A stretch of 64,000 nt of DNA. Origin: Streptomyces sp. CB01201. GTDB taxonomy: Bacteria; Actinomycetota; Actinomycetes; Streptomycetales; Streptomycetaceae. The notes under the pieces are model-generated. The model was given only the letters and a program-made list of their open reading frames with translations. It was not told the origin of the DNA and did not search any database. Numbering within the stretch: position 1 is the first letter of the stretch; each line of letters starts with the position of its first letter. The DNA lies in the NCBI RefSeq assembly GCF_002803085.1, contig NZ_NNBJ01000010.1:124001-188000 (forward strand). The letters are read 5' to 3'. The position numbers and the translations under genes are program-made. Of the stretch, positions 40,269-49,930 are shown in pieces.

Positions 40269-41138
40269 CTACGGCAGGGTGAGGATCTCGGTGCCGGTCT
40301 CCGTGACCACCAGGGTGTGCTCGAACTGGGCCGTCCGCCTGCGGTCCTTGGTGACGACGGTCCAGCCGTCCTCCCACATGTCGTACTCGTGGGTGCCCAG
40401 GGTCAGCATCGGCTCGATCGTGAAGGTCATGCCCGGCTTGATCACCGTCGTGGCGTGCGGGGCGTCGTAGTGCGGCACGATCAGACCGGAGTGGAAGGCC
40501 GTGCTGATGCCGTGGCCCGTGAAGTCCCGTACGACGCCGTAGCCGAAGCGCTTGGCGTACGACTCGATGACCCGGCCGATGATGTTGATCTGACGGCCCG
40601 GGCGGACCGCCTTGATCGCGCGGTTGAGGGACTCCCGGGTCCGCTCGACCAGCAGCTTCGACTCGTCGTCGACGTCCCCGCAGAAGTACGTGGCGTTGTT
40701 GTCGCCGTGCACCCCGCCGATGTACGCGGTGACGTCCAGGTTCACGATGTCGCCGTCCTTCAGGACGGTCGAGTCCGGGATGCCGTGGCAGATGACCTCG
40801 TTGACCGAGGAGCACAGCGACTTGGGGAAGCCGCGGTAGCCCAGCGTCGACGGATAGGCGCCGTGGTCGCACATGTACGCGTGCGCGACCCGGTCGAGCT
40901 CGTCCGTCGTCACCCCCGGCGCGATGTGCTTGGCGGCCTCCTCCATCGCCCGCGCCGCGATCCGCCCCGCGGTCCGCATCAGCTCGATGGTTTCGGGGGT
41001 CTGCACTTCGGGGCCGGTGTACGGCGCGGGCATGGGCTTCCCGACGTACTCGGGACGCCGGATACGACCCGGGACGGAACGGGCCGGAGAGATCTCCCCG
41101 GGCACGAGCAGGGACTGCGACTTCGGCTGGCCAGACAT
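40269..41138 (-). CDS. map: Type I methionine aminopeptidase
   Basis: The 289-aa enzyme removes N-terminal methionine from new proteins. Metal ligands are visible in IVNLDVTAYIGGVHGDNN (two Asp), FTGHGISTAFH (His), FTIEPML (Glu) and AQFEHTLVV (Glu). The N-terminal 40-residue extension (with GRIRRPEYVGKP) is the one found in actinobacterial MapB-type enzymes. ATG 41138 is the start. It is a single gene between the heme oxygenase and a divergent small gene. Confidence 0.96.
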   Translation of the reverse strand: MSGQPKSQSLLVPGEISPARSVPGRIRRPEYVGKPMPAPYTGPEVQTPETIELMRTAGRIAARAMEEAAKHIAPGVTTDELDRVAHAYMCDHGAYPSTLGYRGFPKSLCSSVNEVICHGIPDSTVLKDGDIVNLDVTAYIGGVHGDNNATYFCGDVDDESKLLVERTRESLNRAIKAVRPGRQINIIGRVIESYAKRFGYGVVRDFTGHGISTAFHSGLIVPHYDAPHATTVIKPGMTFTIEPMLTLGTHEYDMWEDGWTVVTKDRRRTAQFEHTLVVTETGTEILTLP

Positions 41139-41218
41139 GCCGGCGAGTCTATCGAGCGGGTGTGGGGCAGCATGGGCTTGAGGCCCCAGGCCACCGTCGT
41201 CCCAGGGAAGAGGCAGCC

Positions 41219-41449
41219 ATGGCTCTGTTCAAGAAGCGCACCGTCGGCAAACCCGGCGAGTGGTACTACTGCCTGGTCCACCACAAGGTCGAGGAGGGCC
41301 CCGACTGCCCGGCCAAGGACCGCTTCGGCCCGTACACCTCGCGCGAGGAGGCCGAGCACGCGATGCAGAACGCGCAGGAGCGGAACCTGGAGTGGGAGAA
41401 CGACCCGAAGTGGCACGACAAGTCCGCCCCGACGGACGGCACCGACTAG
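41219..41449 (+). CDS. SPOR-like small protein, 76 aa
   Basis: The 76-aa protein (MALFKKRTVGKPGEWYYCLV start) has the features of a short SPOR-like domain: aromatic first strand WYYCLVHHKVEEG, then FGPYTSREEAEHAMQNAQ, ending EWENDPKWHDKSAP. The function is unknown, and peptidoglycan binding is possible only by analogy. ATG 41219 is preceded by GAAGAGG. The end CGGCACCGACT is repeated 14 bp downstream, past the stop. Confidence 0.8.
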   Translation: MALFKKRTVGKPGEWYYCLVHHKVEEGPDCPAKDRFGPYTSREEAEHAMQNAQERNLEWENDPKWHDKSAPTDGTD

Positions 41450-41542
41450 GCGGCACCGACTGGGGAGGCGCCGACCCCGACGCCATGACGGCGGCCGGCC
41501 GGGTGCGAGGACGGCGCCGGCCAAGCCCCCGTGGCGGCCCGG

Positions 41543-42841
41543 CTACGCCCCCGTGGTGGTGGGCTGCTTGGCCGCCCTGCGGCGGGCCGCGTCCTCGTCG
41601 GTCGCCGAGTCGTAGGTGATCAGCCTGGGCAGCGCCGCGGCGAGCAGCCCCACCGCGGCCACGCAGGCCACCCCGCCCGACCACACGGCCGCCCTGGTCC
41701 CGGTCCAGCCGGCCATCGCGCCGGCCCGCACCTGTCCGAGCTGCGGGCCGACGCTGTACGAGAGCACCTCTATCCCGGCCAGGCGGCCGCGCAGCTCCTC
41801 CGGGATGGTCTGGTTCCAGATCGTCGAGCGGCCGAGCCCGCTGAGCATGTCCCCGGCGCCCGCCACGGCGAGGCAGCCGAGCACCAGCCACACGTTGCCG
41901 ATCAGTCCCGCCCCGGCCATCGCCGCGCCCCACACGACCGCGCCGACCACCACGAACAGGCCGTGCCGGCGCACCCGCGAGGTCCAGCCGCTGGTGAGGC
42001 TGAGCAGTACCGAACCGGCCGAGCCCGCCGCGTACATCAGGCCGAGCGACCAGTCGGCGTGCAGGCTCTCGGCGAGGAACGGGAAGATCGCGTTCGGGAA
42101 GGCGAAGAACATCGCGGCCAGGTCCACCGCGTAGGTCCCGAGCAGCACCGGCCGTGACCAAGCGTACCGCGCGCCCTCCGCGATGCCGCGCAGCGAGGGC
42201 TTCCGGGCGTCGTGGGCGGGCGGGGCCGGGGTCAGCCGGGCGCACATCACCACCGACACGGTGAACGTGCCGATGGTCGTGGCGTACGCCGTGGCCGTAC
42301 CGGCGTACGCCACGACCAGGCCGGCCAGCGACGGTCCCGCGATCGCGCCGAGCTGCCAGCGCAGGGCGTTGAGCGCGGCGGCCGCGGTCAGCTGGTCGTG
42401 CGGCACGATCCGGGCCATCAGCGAGTCGAGGGCCGGGCGCTGGAGCCCGGCGAGCGCCGAGACGCCGGCCGCCACCACGTACAGCGGCCAGAGCACGGGG
42501 TTCGGGAGCAGCGCGTTGACCAGCAGGATCAGCGCGAGCAGACCGAGGCCCGCCTCGGTGGCGAGGATGACCTTGCGGCGGTCCACCGCGTCCGCGAGGG
42601 CGCCGCCGTACAGGCCGAACACGACCAGCGGGACGAGTTCCACGGCGCCCATCGCGCCCACCGCGAGCGGCGAGTCGGTCAGCTCCTTGATCTGCAACGG
42701 CAGCGCGACCATCGCCATGAAGCTGCCGAAGTTGGTGATCAGGCCCTGCACCCACAGCAGCCGGAAGTCGGCCGAGGCCCGCCAGGGGGCGAGGTCGGGC
42801 AGGATCGAGCGGAGTCGGGACGCGGGGGGTTCTTCGGGCAC
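41543..42841 (-). CDS. MFS transporter, EntS-like (MFS_3)
   Basis: The 432-aa transporter has 12 helices and starts from GTG with ADFRLLWVQGLITNFGSFMA, the signature of the enterobactin-exporter (EntS/MFS_3) group. The loop motif is GLYGGALADAVDRRKVIL, with RPALDSLMARIVP and GDMLSGLGRSTIWNQTIPEELRGRL in later loops. EntS-like proteins export siderophores or drugs. Closeness to the iron island makes a siderophore link conceivable, but I see no iron box before it. Confidence 0.88.
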   Translation of the reverse strand: MPEEPPASRLRSILPDLAPWRASADFRLLWVQGLITNFGSFMAMVALPLQIKELTDSPLAVGAMGAVELVPLVVFGLYGGALADAVDRRKVILATEAGLGLLALILLVNALLPNPVLWPLYVVAAGVSALAGLQRPALDSLMARIVPHDQLTAAAALNALRWQLGAIAGPSLAGLVVAYAGTATAYATTIGTFTVSVVMCARLTPAPPAHDARKPSLRGIAEGARYAWSRPVLLGTYAVDLAAMFFAFPNAIFPFLAESLHADWSLGLMYAAGSAGSVLLSLTSGWTSRVRRHGLFVVVGAVVWGAAMAGAGLIGNVWLVLGCLAVAGAGDMLSGLGRSTIWNQTIPEELRGRLAGIEVLSYSVGPQLGQVRAGAMAGWTGTRAAVWSGGVACVAAVGLLAAALPRLITYDSATDEDAARRRAAKQPTTTGA

Positions 42842-42957
42842 GAGCGGCCATGCTCCGGGCCCGGGACGCCGGGCGCAAACGAATTACGTGCGTGCGTGCC
42901 CCGCTGGACAGGCTCCCGTCCCGTGGCGCGGACCCCGGGCAGCTCGCCGATGCCCCG

Positions 42958-43560
42958 TCACCAGCGTCCCGGCGGCGGGGCCGTCAGCTGGTCGGCCAGG
43001 CGGCCGAGGCGGTCGCGGAAGCGGCGCGGGCCGCGCTGCGGCGGCAGGACGTTCTCGCCCGCGGCCGCGCTGACCAGGTGCTGCACGGTGTCGAAGTCGA
43101 GCTCCGCGTCCGGGGTCACGGTCAGCGACTCGTGGACGAGGCCCCGCACCTCACGGTCGCCGCCGTCCAGGGCGAGCACGGTCGCGCCCGCCCTCCGTGC
43201 GTCATGAACGCGTTCGAGGAGCCCTTCGGCGGGTCGCTCGGGCGCCACCACGAGCAGTGTCTCGCCGCGCCGCGCCGCCTCCAGGCGGCCGAGCCCGACC
43301 GACAGGTGCGGCGGGCCGCCCGGCTCGGTGCGGTGGCGCACCAGGGTCGGGCTCAGCTCGGGAAGCCCCGACCAGGCGGCCTCGTCGGTGAGATGGGCGG
43401 CCAGGTGCCAGGGCTCGTACGACTCGGTGCCGACCAGGAGGAGGCCGCCGCCGTGCGGCACGACCGAGGAGCGCAGGACGCCCGCGAAGCGGCGGGTGGC
43501 CCGCAGCCACTCCGTCCCGGCGAGCACTTCCCGCAGCAGTGCGACCCGTACGGCATCCAT
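42958..43560 (-). CDS. Conserved protein with possible SIS-like fold
   Basis: The 200-aa protein (start MDAVRVALLREVLAGTEWLR) shows two alpha/beta stretches, GGGLLLVGTESYEPWHLAAHL and ETLLVVAPERPAEGLLERVHDARRAGATVLALDGGD. They read like a sugar-isomerase (SIS) fold with an alternating strand-helix pattern. Catalytic residues cannot be assigned. Two further in-frame starts lie up to 43614, but 43560 leaves room for the divergent promoter of the F420 reductase gene. Confidence 0.7.
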   Translation of the reverse strand: MDAVRVALLREVLAGTEWLRATRRFAGVLRSSVVPHGGGLLLVGTESYEPWHLAAHLTDEAAWSGLPELSPTLVRHRTEPGGPPHLSVGLGRLEAARRGETLLVVAPERPAEGLLERVHDARRAGATVLALDGGDREVRGLVHESLTVTPDAELDFDTVQHLVSAAAGENVLPPQRGPRRFRDRLGRLADQLTAPPPGRW

Positions 43561-43655
43561 GCCGGAAGAGTGCCGCATCCGGGCCGCCCGCGGGCCGGAA
43601 CGCGTCTTCCTCATCCGAACGAAGCCCTCGGCTACGGACGAGTAAGGTCGCCCTC

Positions 43656-44369
43656 ATGACTTCCACTGACAACGCCGCCAACGCCGCGAAGCCCGCCGCG
43701 AAGGACCCCTGGGAGCTTCCGGACGTCTCCGGTCTCGTCGTCGGCGTGCTCGGCGGCACCGGCGACCAGGGCCGCGGTCTCGCCTACCGGCTCGCCCGGG
43801 CCGGCCAGAAGGTGATCATCGGCTCCCGGGCCGCCGAGCGCGCCCGGACCGCGGCCGAGGAACTCGGGCTCGGTGTCGAGGGCGCCGACAACGCGGAGTG
43901 CGCGCGGCGCAGCGACATCGTGATCGTGGCGGTGCCGTGGGACGGCCACGCCAAGACGCTCGAATCGCTGCGCGAGGAGCTGGCCGGCAAGCTCGTCGTC
44001 GACTGCGTCAACCCGCTCGGCTTCGACAAGCAGGGCGCGTACGCCCTGAAGCCCGAGGAGGGCAGCGCCGCCCAGCAGGCCGCCGCCCTGCTGCCCGGCT
44101 CCCGGGTGACCGCGGCCTTCCACCACCTATCGGCGGTGCTGCTCCAGGACGCCTCGGTCGAGGAGATCGACACCGACGTGATGGTCCTCGGCGAGGCCCG
44201 TGCCGACACCGACCTCGTGCAGGCCCTCGCCGGGCGCATCCCCGGCATGCGCGGCGTCTTCGCCGGGCGGCTGCGCAACGCCCACCAGGTCGAGTCGCTC
44301 GTCGCCAACCTGATCTCGGTCAACCGCCGCTACAAGGCGCACGCGGGGCTGCGCGTCACCGACGTCTGA
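43656..44369 (+). CDS. npdG: NADPH-dependent F420 reductase
   Basis: The 237-aa enzyme has a Rossmann start VVGVLGGTGDQGRGLAYRLA, then KVIIGSRAAERA with the NADP-selecting Ser-Arg, IVIVAVPWDGHAKTL, VDCVNPLGFDKQGAY and TAAFHHLSAVLL. It moves hydride between NADPH and cofactor F420, supplying reduced F420 to redox enzymes. ATG 43656 lies 7 bases after TAAGGT (43643-43648), so the message is probably leaderless. The 25-residue N-terminal Ala/Asn tail is unusual but not out of range. Confidence 0.93.
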   Translation: MTSTDNAANAAKPAAKDPWELPDVSGLVVGVLGGTGDQGRGLAYRLARAGQKVIIGSRAAERARTAAEELGLGVEGADNAECARRSDIVIVAVPWDGHAKTLESLREELAGKLVVDCVNPLGFDKQGAYALKPEEGSAAQQAAALLPGSRVTAAFHHLSAVLLQDASVEEIDTDVMVLGEARADTDLVQALAGRIPGMRGVFAGRLRNAHQVESLVANLISVNRRYKAHAGLRVTDV

Positions 44370-44544
44370 GCCCGCCCGTCCGGCCGCACCCGGGCCGGGA
44401 CGCGTGCGCCCGTGCCCGAGGTGCGGGGCGCCGACGGACATGGGGGACACTGGACGGGCGGGTGCCGAGCGCACCCGCCCGTCCCTTTCGTCCCGCTCGA
44501 CCGCAGTGCCGCAAAGCAGCCGTACCCGACAGGAGCCGACCTCC

Positions 44545-44733
44545 ATGCCCCGCCTCGCTCTGTACGCCCTCGCCGTCTGTGTCCTCGCCGCCGTCGCGGC
44601 CGTGGTCTCCTTCGTCCAGGGCAGCTGGCTCGGAATCGTCTGGGTGCTCCTCGTCGGGCTCTCGTCCAACATGTGCTGGTACTACCTGCGCCGGGCCCGC
44701 GCCGAGCGGACGAGCCCCAGCCCCGCGGAGTGA
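44545..44733 (+). CDS. Small membrane protein, 62 aa
   Basis: The 62-aa protein has two hydrophobic helices, LALYALAVCVLAAVAAVVSF and then WLGIVWVLLVGLSSNMCWYY, followed by a basic tail (LRRARAERTS). It has no known family. AGGAG lies 9 bases before ATG 44545. It follows npdG by 175 bp, with a promoter possibly in between. Confidence 0.78.
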   Translation: MPRLALYALAVCVLAAVAAVVSFVQGSWLGIVWVLLVGLSSNMCWYYLRRARAERTSPSPAE

Positions 44734-44775
44734 GGGCAGGCCCCCGCTCACCTGACAAGATCCGCTGGACAGGCC

Positions 44776-45579
44776 CTAGCGCTGCGGGGTGATCGAGAGG
44801 CTGCCGAGGTCCGGCCAGAACTGGTAGAGGCCGCGGCCGGCCGCCGCGGCCCAGTCCGGCACCCCGAGCCCGCTCAGGATCGCGTAGATCAGCCGGAAGA
44901 ACTCCTGGTTGACCTCGGGGATCCACAGCAGCCCGAACACCGCGAGCAGCCCGAACGGGGCGAACGGCTCGACCTGGCGCCGCGCCGCGTGCGAGAGCCA
45001 CGGCTCGATGATCCCGTACCCGTCGAGACCCGGCACCGGCAGGAAGTTGAGCACCGCCGCCGACACCTGGAGCAGCGCCAGGAACGCCAGCGCGTACCGG
45101 AAGTCGTCGGGCACCCCGTCCAGCGCGTGCAGCCAGAACGGGGCCGTGCACACCACGGCGAACAGCACGTTGGTGAGCGGGCCGGCCGCCGAGATCAGGC
45201 TGTGCCGCCAGCGGCCCCGGATGCGGCCCCGCTCGATGAAGACCGCGCCGCCGGGCAGGCCGATGCCGCCCATGATCACGAAGACGACCGGCAGCACGAT
45301 CGACAGCAGCGCGTGCGTGTACTTCAGCGGGTTGAGCGTGAGGTAGCCCTTGGCGCCGACCGTGATGTCACCGCCGTGCAGCGCGGTGCGGGCGTGCGCG
45401 TACTCGTGCAGGCACAGCGACACCACCCACGCCGACGTCACGAACAGGAACACGGCGAGGCCGCGCGAGGCGGCGTAACTCGTCCACACCGCCCACCCGG
45501 AGACCGCCATGACGGCGACGATCCCGAGGAAGACCGGGCTGATCCGCCGGTCGTGGTGGCGGGAGGTTGCGGTGGCCAT
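44776..45579 (-). CDS. Site-2 protease family metallopeptidase (M50)
   Basis: The 267-aa membrane protein has six to seven helices with the zinc motif HEYAHA in VVSLCLHEYAHARTAL (HExxH) and the third-ligand motif LPVPGLDGYGI (the NxxPxPxLDG box). It should cut substrates inside the membrane, such as anti-sigma factors or signal peptides. The GGDITVGAKGYLTLNPLKY loop is typical of the bacterial S2P subgroup with a short fold. ATG 45579 is used. It is convergent with the small membrane gene and divergent from the AfsR-like regulator gene. Confidence 0.9.
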   Translation of the reverse strand: MATATSRHHDRRISPVFLGIVAVMAVSGWAVWTSYAASRGLAVFLFVTSAWVVSLCLHEYAHARTALHGGDITVGAKGYLTLNPLKYTHALLSIVLPVVFVIMGGIGLPGGAVFIERGRIRGRWRHSLISAAGPLTNVLFAVVCTAPFWLHALDGVPDDFRYALAFLALLQVSAAVLNFLPVPGLDGYGIIEPWLSHAARRQVEPFAPFGLLAVFGLLWIPEVNQEFFRLIYAILSGLGVPDWAAAAGRGLYQFWPDLGSLSITPQR

Positions 45580-45762
45580 GCGGTCGGCTCCTGTGCTGGT
45601 GGGACGGTCGGGAAGAACGCGCCTGACCGTACAGGGGGTACGCGCCCGTGTCCGGCCCCCCGCCCGGATCGCAGGCGGGTTCCCTGCGTCGAACGTCCCG
45701 GGAGCCGCCGGTAGTTCCGCCTCGGGGAACCCGGGCGCGGCGGTGTCGAAGACAATGGGGGC

Positions 45763-48700
45763 GTGCGCTACCGGATTCTCGGCAACACCCAGGTCCTTCA
45801 CCCCGACGGCAGCCCCGTCGCCCTCGGCGGTGCGCGGCTGCGCGCCCTCCTGACGGTCCTGGCGCTGCGGCCGGGCCGGGCCGCCCCGGTGGGCCTCCTC
45901 GTCGACGAGGTGTGGGGGGACCGCCCGCCCGCGGACGCTCCGGCCGCGCTCCAGGCGCTGGTCGGGCGGCTGCGCCGGGCGCTCGGCCACGACGCGGTGT
46001 TCTCCGCCGGGAGCGGCGGCTACGGGCTCGCCGCCGAGGCCGACGACATCGACCTGCACCGCTTCGAGCGGCTCGCCGCCGACGGCGCCCGTGCCCTGGA
46101 GGAGGGCGACGCGGCGAAGGCCGCGACCCTGCTCGACGACGCGCTCGCCCTGTGGGCCGGGCCCGCGCTCGCCGATCTGCCCGAACCCGGAACGCTCGGC
46201 GCCCGCGCCGAGTCCCGCAGGCTGGACGCCCGGCGGCTGCGGCTCGGCGCCGCCCTCGCGCTCGGTCGCGCCGGCGAGACGCTCGCCGAACTCGCCGTGC
46301 TGTGCGACGGCCATCCGCTGGACGAGCCGCTGCACGCGCTGCGCATCAAGGCACTGCGTGCCGCGGGCCGCCCGGCCGAGGCGCTCGCCGCCTACGAGAG
46401 CGTGCGCGCCACCCTGGCCGAGGAGCTGGGCGCCGACCCCGGGCCCGAACTGCGGTCCATCCACGCCGAGTTGCTCAACCCGGCCGCCGAGCCTTCGCCG
46501 CCGGCCGCCCCGGCGCACGGCAATCTGCGGGCCCGCCTCACTTCCTTCGTCGGGCGGGAGGCCGACCTCGCGGACATCCGGGGCGACCTGGAGAGCGCCC
46601 GGCTCGTCACCCTGCTCGGGCCCGGCGGGGCCGGCAAGACCCGGCTCTCGCAGGAGGCGGCCGACGGACTGGCGGCCTGCTGGCCGGACGGGGTGTGGCT
46701 GGCCGAACTCGCGCCGGTGGAGGACCCGTCCGGGGTGCCGGCCGCCGTGCTCACGGCCGTCGGCGCCCGCAAGACGGTGCTGCACGCGGTCGGCGCCGAT
46801 GAGTTCAGGGCCGCCGACCCGCACGCGGACGACCCCGTGGTCCGGCTCGCCGAGCACTGCGGGCCGCGCCGGATGCTGCTGCTCCTGGACAACTGCGAGC
46901 ATGTGATCGGCGCCGCCGCGGAGCTCGCCGAGTACCTCCTGGCCCGCTGCCCGCAGCTGGTCGTCCTCGCCACCAGCCGTGAACCGCTGGGCGTACCGGG
47001 CGAGTTGGTGCGGCCGGTGGAACCGCTGCCCGCGCCCTTCGCGCTGCGCCTGTTCGCCGAGCGGGGGGCCGCGGCCCGGCCCGGCTTCCGTGTCGAGGAC
47101 GACCCGGAGGCCGCCGCCGAGATCTGCCGCCGCCTGGACGGACTCCCGCTCGCCATCGAACTGGCCGCGGCCCGCCTCCGTATGCTGACACCCTGTCAGA
47201 TCGCGGACCGGCTCGACGACCGCTTCCAGTTGCTCACCAGCGGCAGCCGCACCGTGCTGCCCCGGCAGCAGACCCTGCGGGCGGTCGTCGACTGGTCCTG
47301 GGACCTCCTGGAGGCCGCCGAGCGCGCGGTGCTCGGCCGGCTCGCCGTCTTCGCGGGCGGCTGCGAGCTGGCGGCGGCGGAGGCGGTCTGTGCCGAGGGC
47401 GGCGCGTCCACGGGCCCCGACGTGGCCTCCGTGCTCGGCTCGCTCGTCGACAAGTCCCTCGTCGTGGCCGCCCCCGACGGCGCCGGCGAGATGCGCTACC
47501 GGCTGCTGGAGACCGTCGCCGAGTACGCCGCCGAGCGGCTCGCGGAGGCCGGCGACCGGGCCGCCGCCGAGCGGCGCCACCTCACGTACTACCGGGAGCT
47601 CGCCCGCCGCGCCGACGCCGAGCTGCGCGGCCCCGGGCAGCGGACCGCGATCCACACCTTCGAGCGCGAGTACGAGAACCTGCGGACCGCGCTGCGCCGC
47701 TCGGTCGCGCTGCGCGACGAGCACGAGGCACTGTGCCTGGTGCACGCCCTGCTCTGGTACTGGCAGATGCGCGATCTCAGGGGCGATTCACGACACTGGG
47801 GGCGGGAGGTGGCCGCCCTCGGCCCCGACCCCTTCGCGCCGCCCGTGGCGCCCGCGCCGCCCGTCCACACCCGCTGCACGGACGTCCCGCCGCCGTTCGA
47901 CGACGAGGTGCTCCAGGAGGCGAGGCGCGGCGTCCATCTGCTCCAACTGGCCTCCATGGACCACGACTTGGACGTATGGACCACCCCCGAGGCCCTGGAG
48001 CGGCTGCGCGCGATCGTGTCCGCCTACCGGCCGGGGCTTCCCCAGACCTGCCGTATGCCGGCCTCGCTCTGGTTCTTCCCGGTCGTGCTCACCGGCGACC
48101 AGGAGCTGTTGAAGGAGGTGCTGGACGCGACCGTGGCGGCCTGCGAGGAGTACGGCTACGAGTGGGAGCTGGCCGCGGCCCTCCAGATGCGCGCCAACGT
48201 TCGGGCCAACCGGGCCGAATGGCCGGGCGACGCGGCCGCCGACGCCGACCGCAGCCTCCTGATGTTCCAGCGCCTGGGGGACGCCTGGGGTGCGGCCGAG
48301 GCGCTCGGGGCCCGCGGCGAGGCGCGGGAGAAGCGGGGCCAGTACGGCCTGGCCGCCGAGGACTTCGCGGCCGCACTCGACCACGCCGAGTGGCTCGGGG
48401 CCGAGGCCCAGACGTCCCTGCTCAAGGCACGGCTCGCCGCCGCGCTCCTGGAGACGGGAGAGGCGGAGCGCGGCGAGGTGCTGTTGCGCGAGATCCTGGC
48501 CGAGGGTCACCGCGCGGGCGTCGAGGCGCGGCCCGCGGCCCGGCTCTTCCTCACCATGTGGCTGGGCCGCACCCGCCGGTTCGACGAGGCGCGCGAGCAG
48601 GTCGACATCATGCTGCGGGAGTTCCGCTCCGCCAACCTGATGCTGTTCGAGGGCTTCGTGCTCGGCGTGCGGGCCTGGCTGGACAACGAGGAGGGGCGGT

Positions 48701-49062
48701 ACGCCGAGGCCCTGTCCGGGGCGCGCGTCGCGCTGGACAGGGCGCAGGAGCCGCTCTCGCGGATGGTCGCGCCGGAGATGATCCCGGTGCATCTGATCAC
48801 CGCGGCCTGGGCCGTCGCCGGGCTCGGGGGTACGGACAACGGCCTGGACGCGGCACGCCTCATCGGCGCCGGCGACGCCCTGCTTCCGGTCGGCCACTTC
48901 TCCTCGCCCGTGGAAGTGGAGCAGCGGACCGTGGCCGAGCGCACCGCGCGCGCCCTGCTCGACGACGCCGCCTACCAGGCCGCGTACGCCGAGGGCGGTG
49001 GGCTCCCCGCGGAGGAGGCCACCGCCCTGGTACGACGTGCTCACGCGGCCGGACGCGACTGA
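45763..49062 (+). CDS. AfsR/SARP-type regulator with NB-ARC and TPR-like domains
   Basis: The 1099-aa protein has an OmpR-type winged helix (1-90, RYRILGNTQVLHPDG and VWGDRPPADAPAALQALVGRLR) and a bacterial transcriptional activation domain (about 95-245). A NB-ARC-type ATPase follows, with Walker A GPGGAGKTRL near 285, Walker B LLLLDNCE near 370 and LATSREPLGVPGE. A long helical TPR-like C-terminus completes it. Such proteins activate secondary metabolism or exporters. GTG 45763 is 6 bases after GACAAT, implying a leaderless mRNA. It is convergent with drrAB, whose promoter carries SARP-like repeats. Confidence 0.92.
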   Translation: MRYRILGNTQVLHPDGSPVALGGARLRALLTVLALRPGRAAPVGLLVDEVWGDRPPADAPAALQALVGRLRRALGHDAVFSAGSGGYGLAAEADDIDLHRFERLAADGARALEEGDAAKAATLLDDALALWAGPALADLPEPGTLGARAESRRLDARRLRLGAALALGRAGETLAELAVLCDGHPLDEPLHALRIKALRAAGRPAEALAAYESVRATLAEELGADPGPELRSIHAELLNPAAEPSPPAAPAHGNLRARLTSFVGREADLADIRGDLESARLVTLLGPGGAGKTRLSQEAADGLAACWPDGVWLAELAPVEDPSGVPAAVLTAVGARKTVLHAVGADEFRAADPHADDPVVRLAEHCGPRRMLLLLDNCEHVIGAAAELAEYLLARCPQLVVLATSREPLGVPGELVRPVEPLPAPFALRLFAERGAAARPGFRVEDDPEAAAEICRRLDGLPLAIELAAARLRMLTPCQIADRLDDRFQLLTSGSRTVLPRQQTLRAVVDWSWDLLEAAERAVLGRLAVFAGGCELAAAEAVCAEGGASTGPDVASVLGSLVDKSLVVAAPDGAGEMRYRLLETVAEYAAERLAEAGDRAAAERRHLTYYRELARRADAELRGPGQRTAIHTFEREYENLRTALRRSVALRDEHEALCLVHALLWYWQMRDLRGDSRHWGREVAALGPDPFAPPVAPAPPVHTRCTDVPPPFDDEVLQEARRGVHLLQLASMDHDLDVWTTPEALERLRAIVSAYRPGLPQTCRMPASLWFFPVVLTGDQELLKEVLDATVAACEEYGYEWELAAALQMRANVRANRAEWPGDAAADADRSLLMFQRLGDAWGAAEALGARGEAREKRGQYGLAAEDFAAALDHAEWLGAEAQTSLLKARLAAALLETGEAERGEVLLREILAEGHRAGVEARPAARLFLTMWLGRTRRFDEAREQVDIMLREFRSANLMLFEGFVLGVRAWLDNEEGRYAEALSGARVALDRAQEPLSRMVAPEMIPVHLITAAWAVAGLGGTDNGLDAARLIGAGDALLPVGHFSSPVEVEQRTVAERTARALLDDAAYQAAYAEGGGLPAEEATALVRRAHAAGRD

Positions 49063-49075
49063 CGTACCGTCAGAC

Positions 49076-49930
49076 TCAGGTGCGCTTGCGGAACTTGGCG
49101 ACCGCCAGCGGGGCCGTCACCAGCGTGATGCCCGCCGACCAGGCCAGGGTCATCAGCGCGGAGTGGGCGACCGGGCCGCCGGTGATCAGACCGCGGCCCG
49201 CGTCGGCCAGGTTGGACAGCGGGTTGTAGTCGGTGAAGGACTGCAACCAGCCCGGCATGGTCGTCGGCTTGGCGAAGATGGACGAGCCGAACTGGAGCGG
49301 CATGAGCACGAGCATGGCCACTCCCTGGACGGCCTGGACCGTCTTCATGGTGAGTCCGAGCAGGATGAAGATCCACATGAGAGACGCGCCGAACACCAGG
49401 GACAGGCCGATGGCGCCGAGCAGGCCGAACACCGAGGTGCTGACGCTCAGTCCCAGGATGAAGCCCATGATCAGCAGGATCGTGGTGGCCACCAGCATGC
49501 GGCCGATCTCGACCACCATCTTGGCGATGAGGACGGACGACCGGGCGATGGGCATCGTCCGGAAGCGGTCCATCACCCCCTTCTTGAAGTCGTCGTTGAC
49601 GCCGGTGCCGACCGCCATGGCGATGTTGAGGCCCATCGTCGCCATCAGGCCGGGCACCAGGTAGTTGACGTACTGGCCGCGGTTGCCGGCGCCGAACATC
49701 GCGCCGCCGAAGACGTACACGAAGAGCAGCACGAAGATGATCGGCATGAGCACCGCGTCGAACATCGACTCCGGGTCGGCCTTGATCTGGAGCATGTTGC
49801 GGCGTGCCAGGGCGCCGATGTGGCGCAGGTTCGCGCGCAGCCCGATCCGTGCGTCGTCGGATCCGACGGCCGCCCGCGGGGGCGAAGGGGCCTGCTGGGC
49901 AGGCGCGTTGACGGTGGTGGTGGCGCTCAT
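49076..49930 (-). CDS. ABC-2 permease, DrrB type
   Basis: The 284-aa protein has six helices and the DrrB/ABC-2 landmarks DPESMFDAVLMPIIFVLLFVY, PGLMATMGLNIAMAV and KKGVMDRFRTMPIARSSVL, ending in a short loop around DYNPLSNLADAGRGLITGG. With DrrA it forms a drug exporter. ATG 49930 overlaps the drrA stop as ATGA. The substrate is unknown, and in this family it is often a polyketide or lipid-like drug. Confidence 0.93.
   Translation of the reverse strand: MSATTTVNAPAQQAPSPPRAAVGSDDARIGLRANLRHIGALARRNMLQIKADPESMFDAVLMPIIFVLLFVYVFGGAMFGAGNRGQYVNYLVPGLMATMGLNIAMAVGTGVNDDFKKGVMDRFRTMPIARSSVLIAKMVVEIGRMLVATTILLIMGFILGLSVSTSVFGLLGAIGLSLVFGASLMWIFILLGLTMKTVQAVQGVAMLVLMPLQFGSSIFAKPTTMPGWLQSFTDYNPLSNLADAGRGLITGGPVAHSALMTLAWSAGITLVTAPLAVAKFRKRT

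Noticed and set aside
45580..47745. Minus-strand continuation upstream of the site-2 protease
   Set aside because: It is antisense to the AfsR-like regulator and lacks any domain. The protease start at 45579 gives the expected length.
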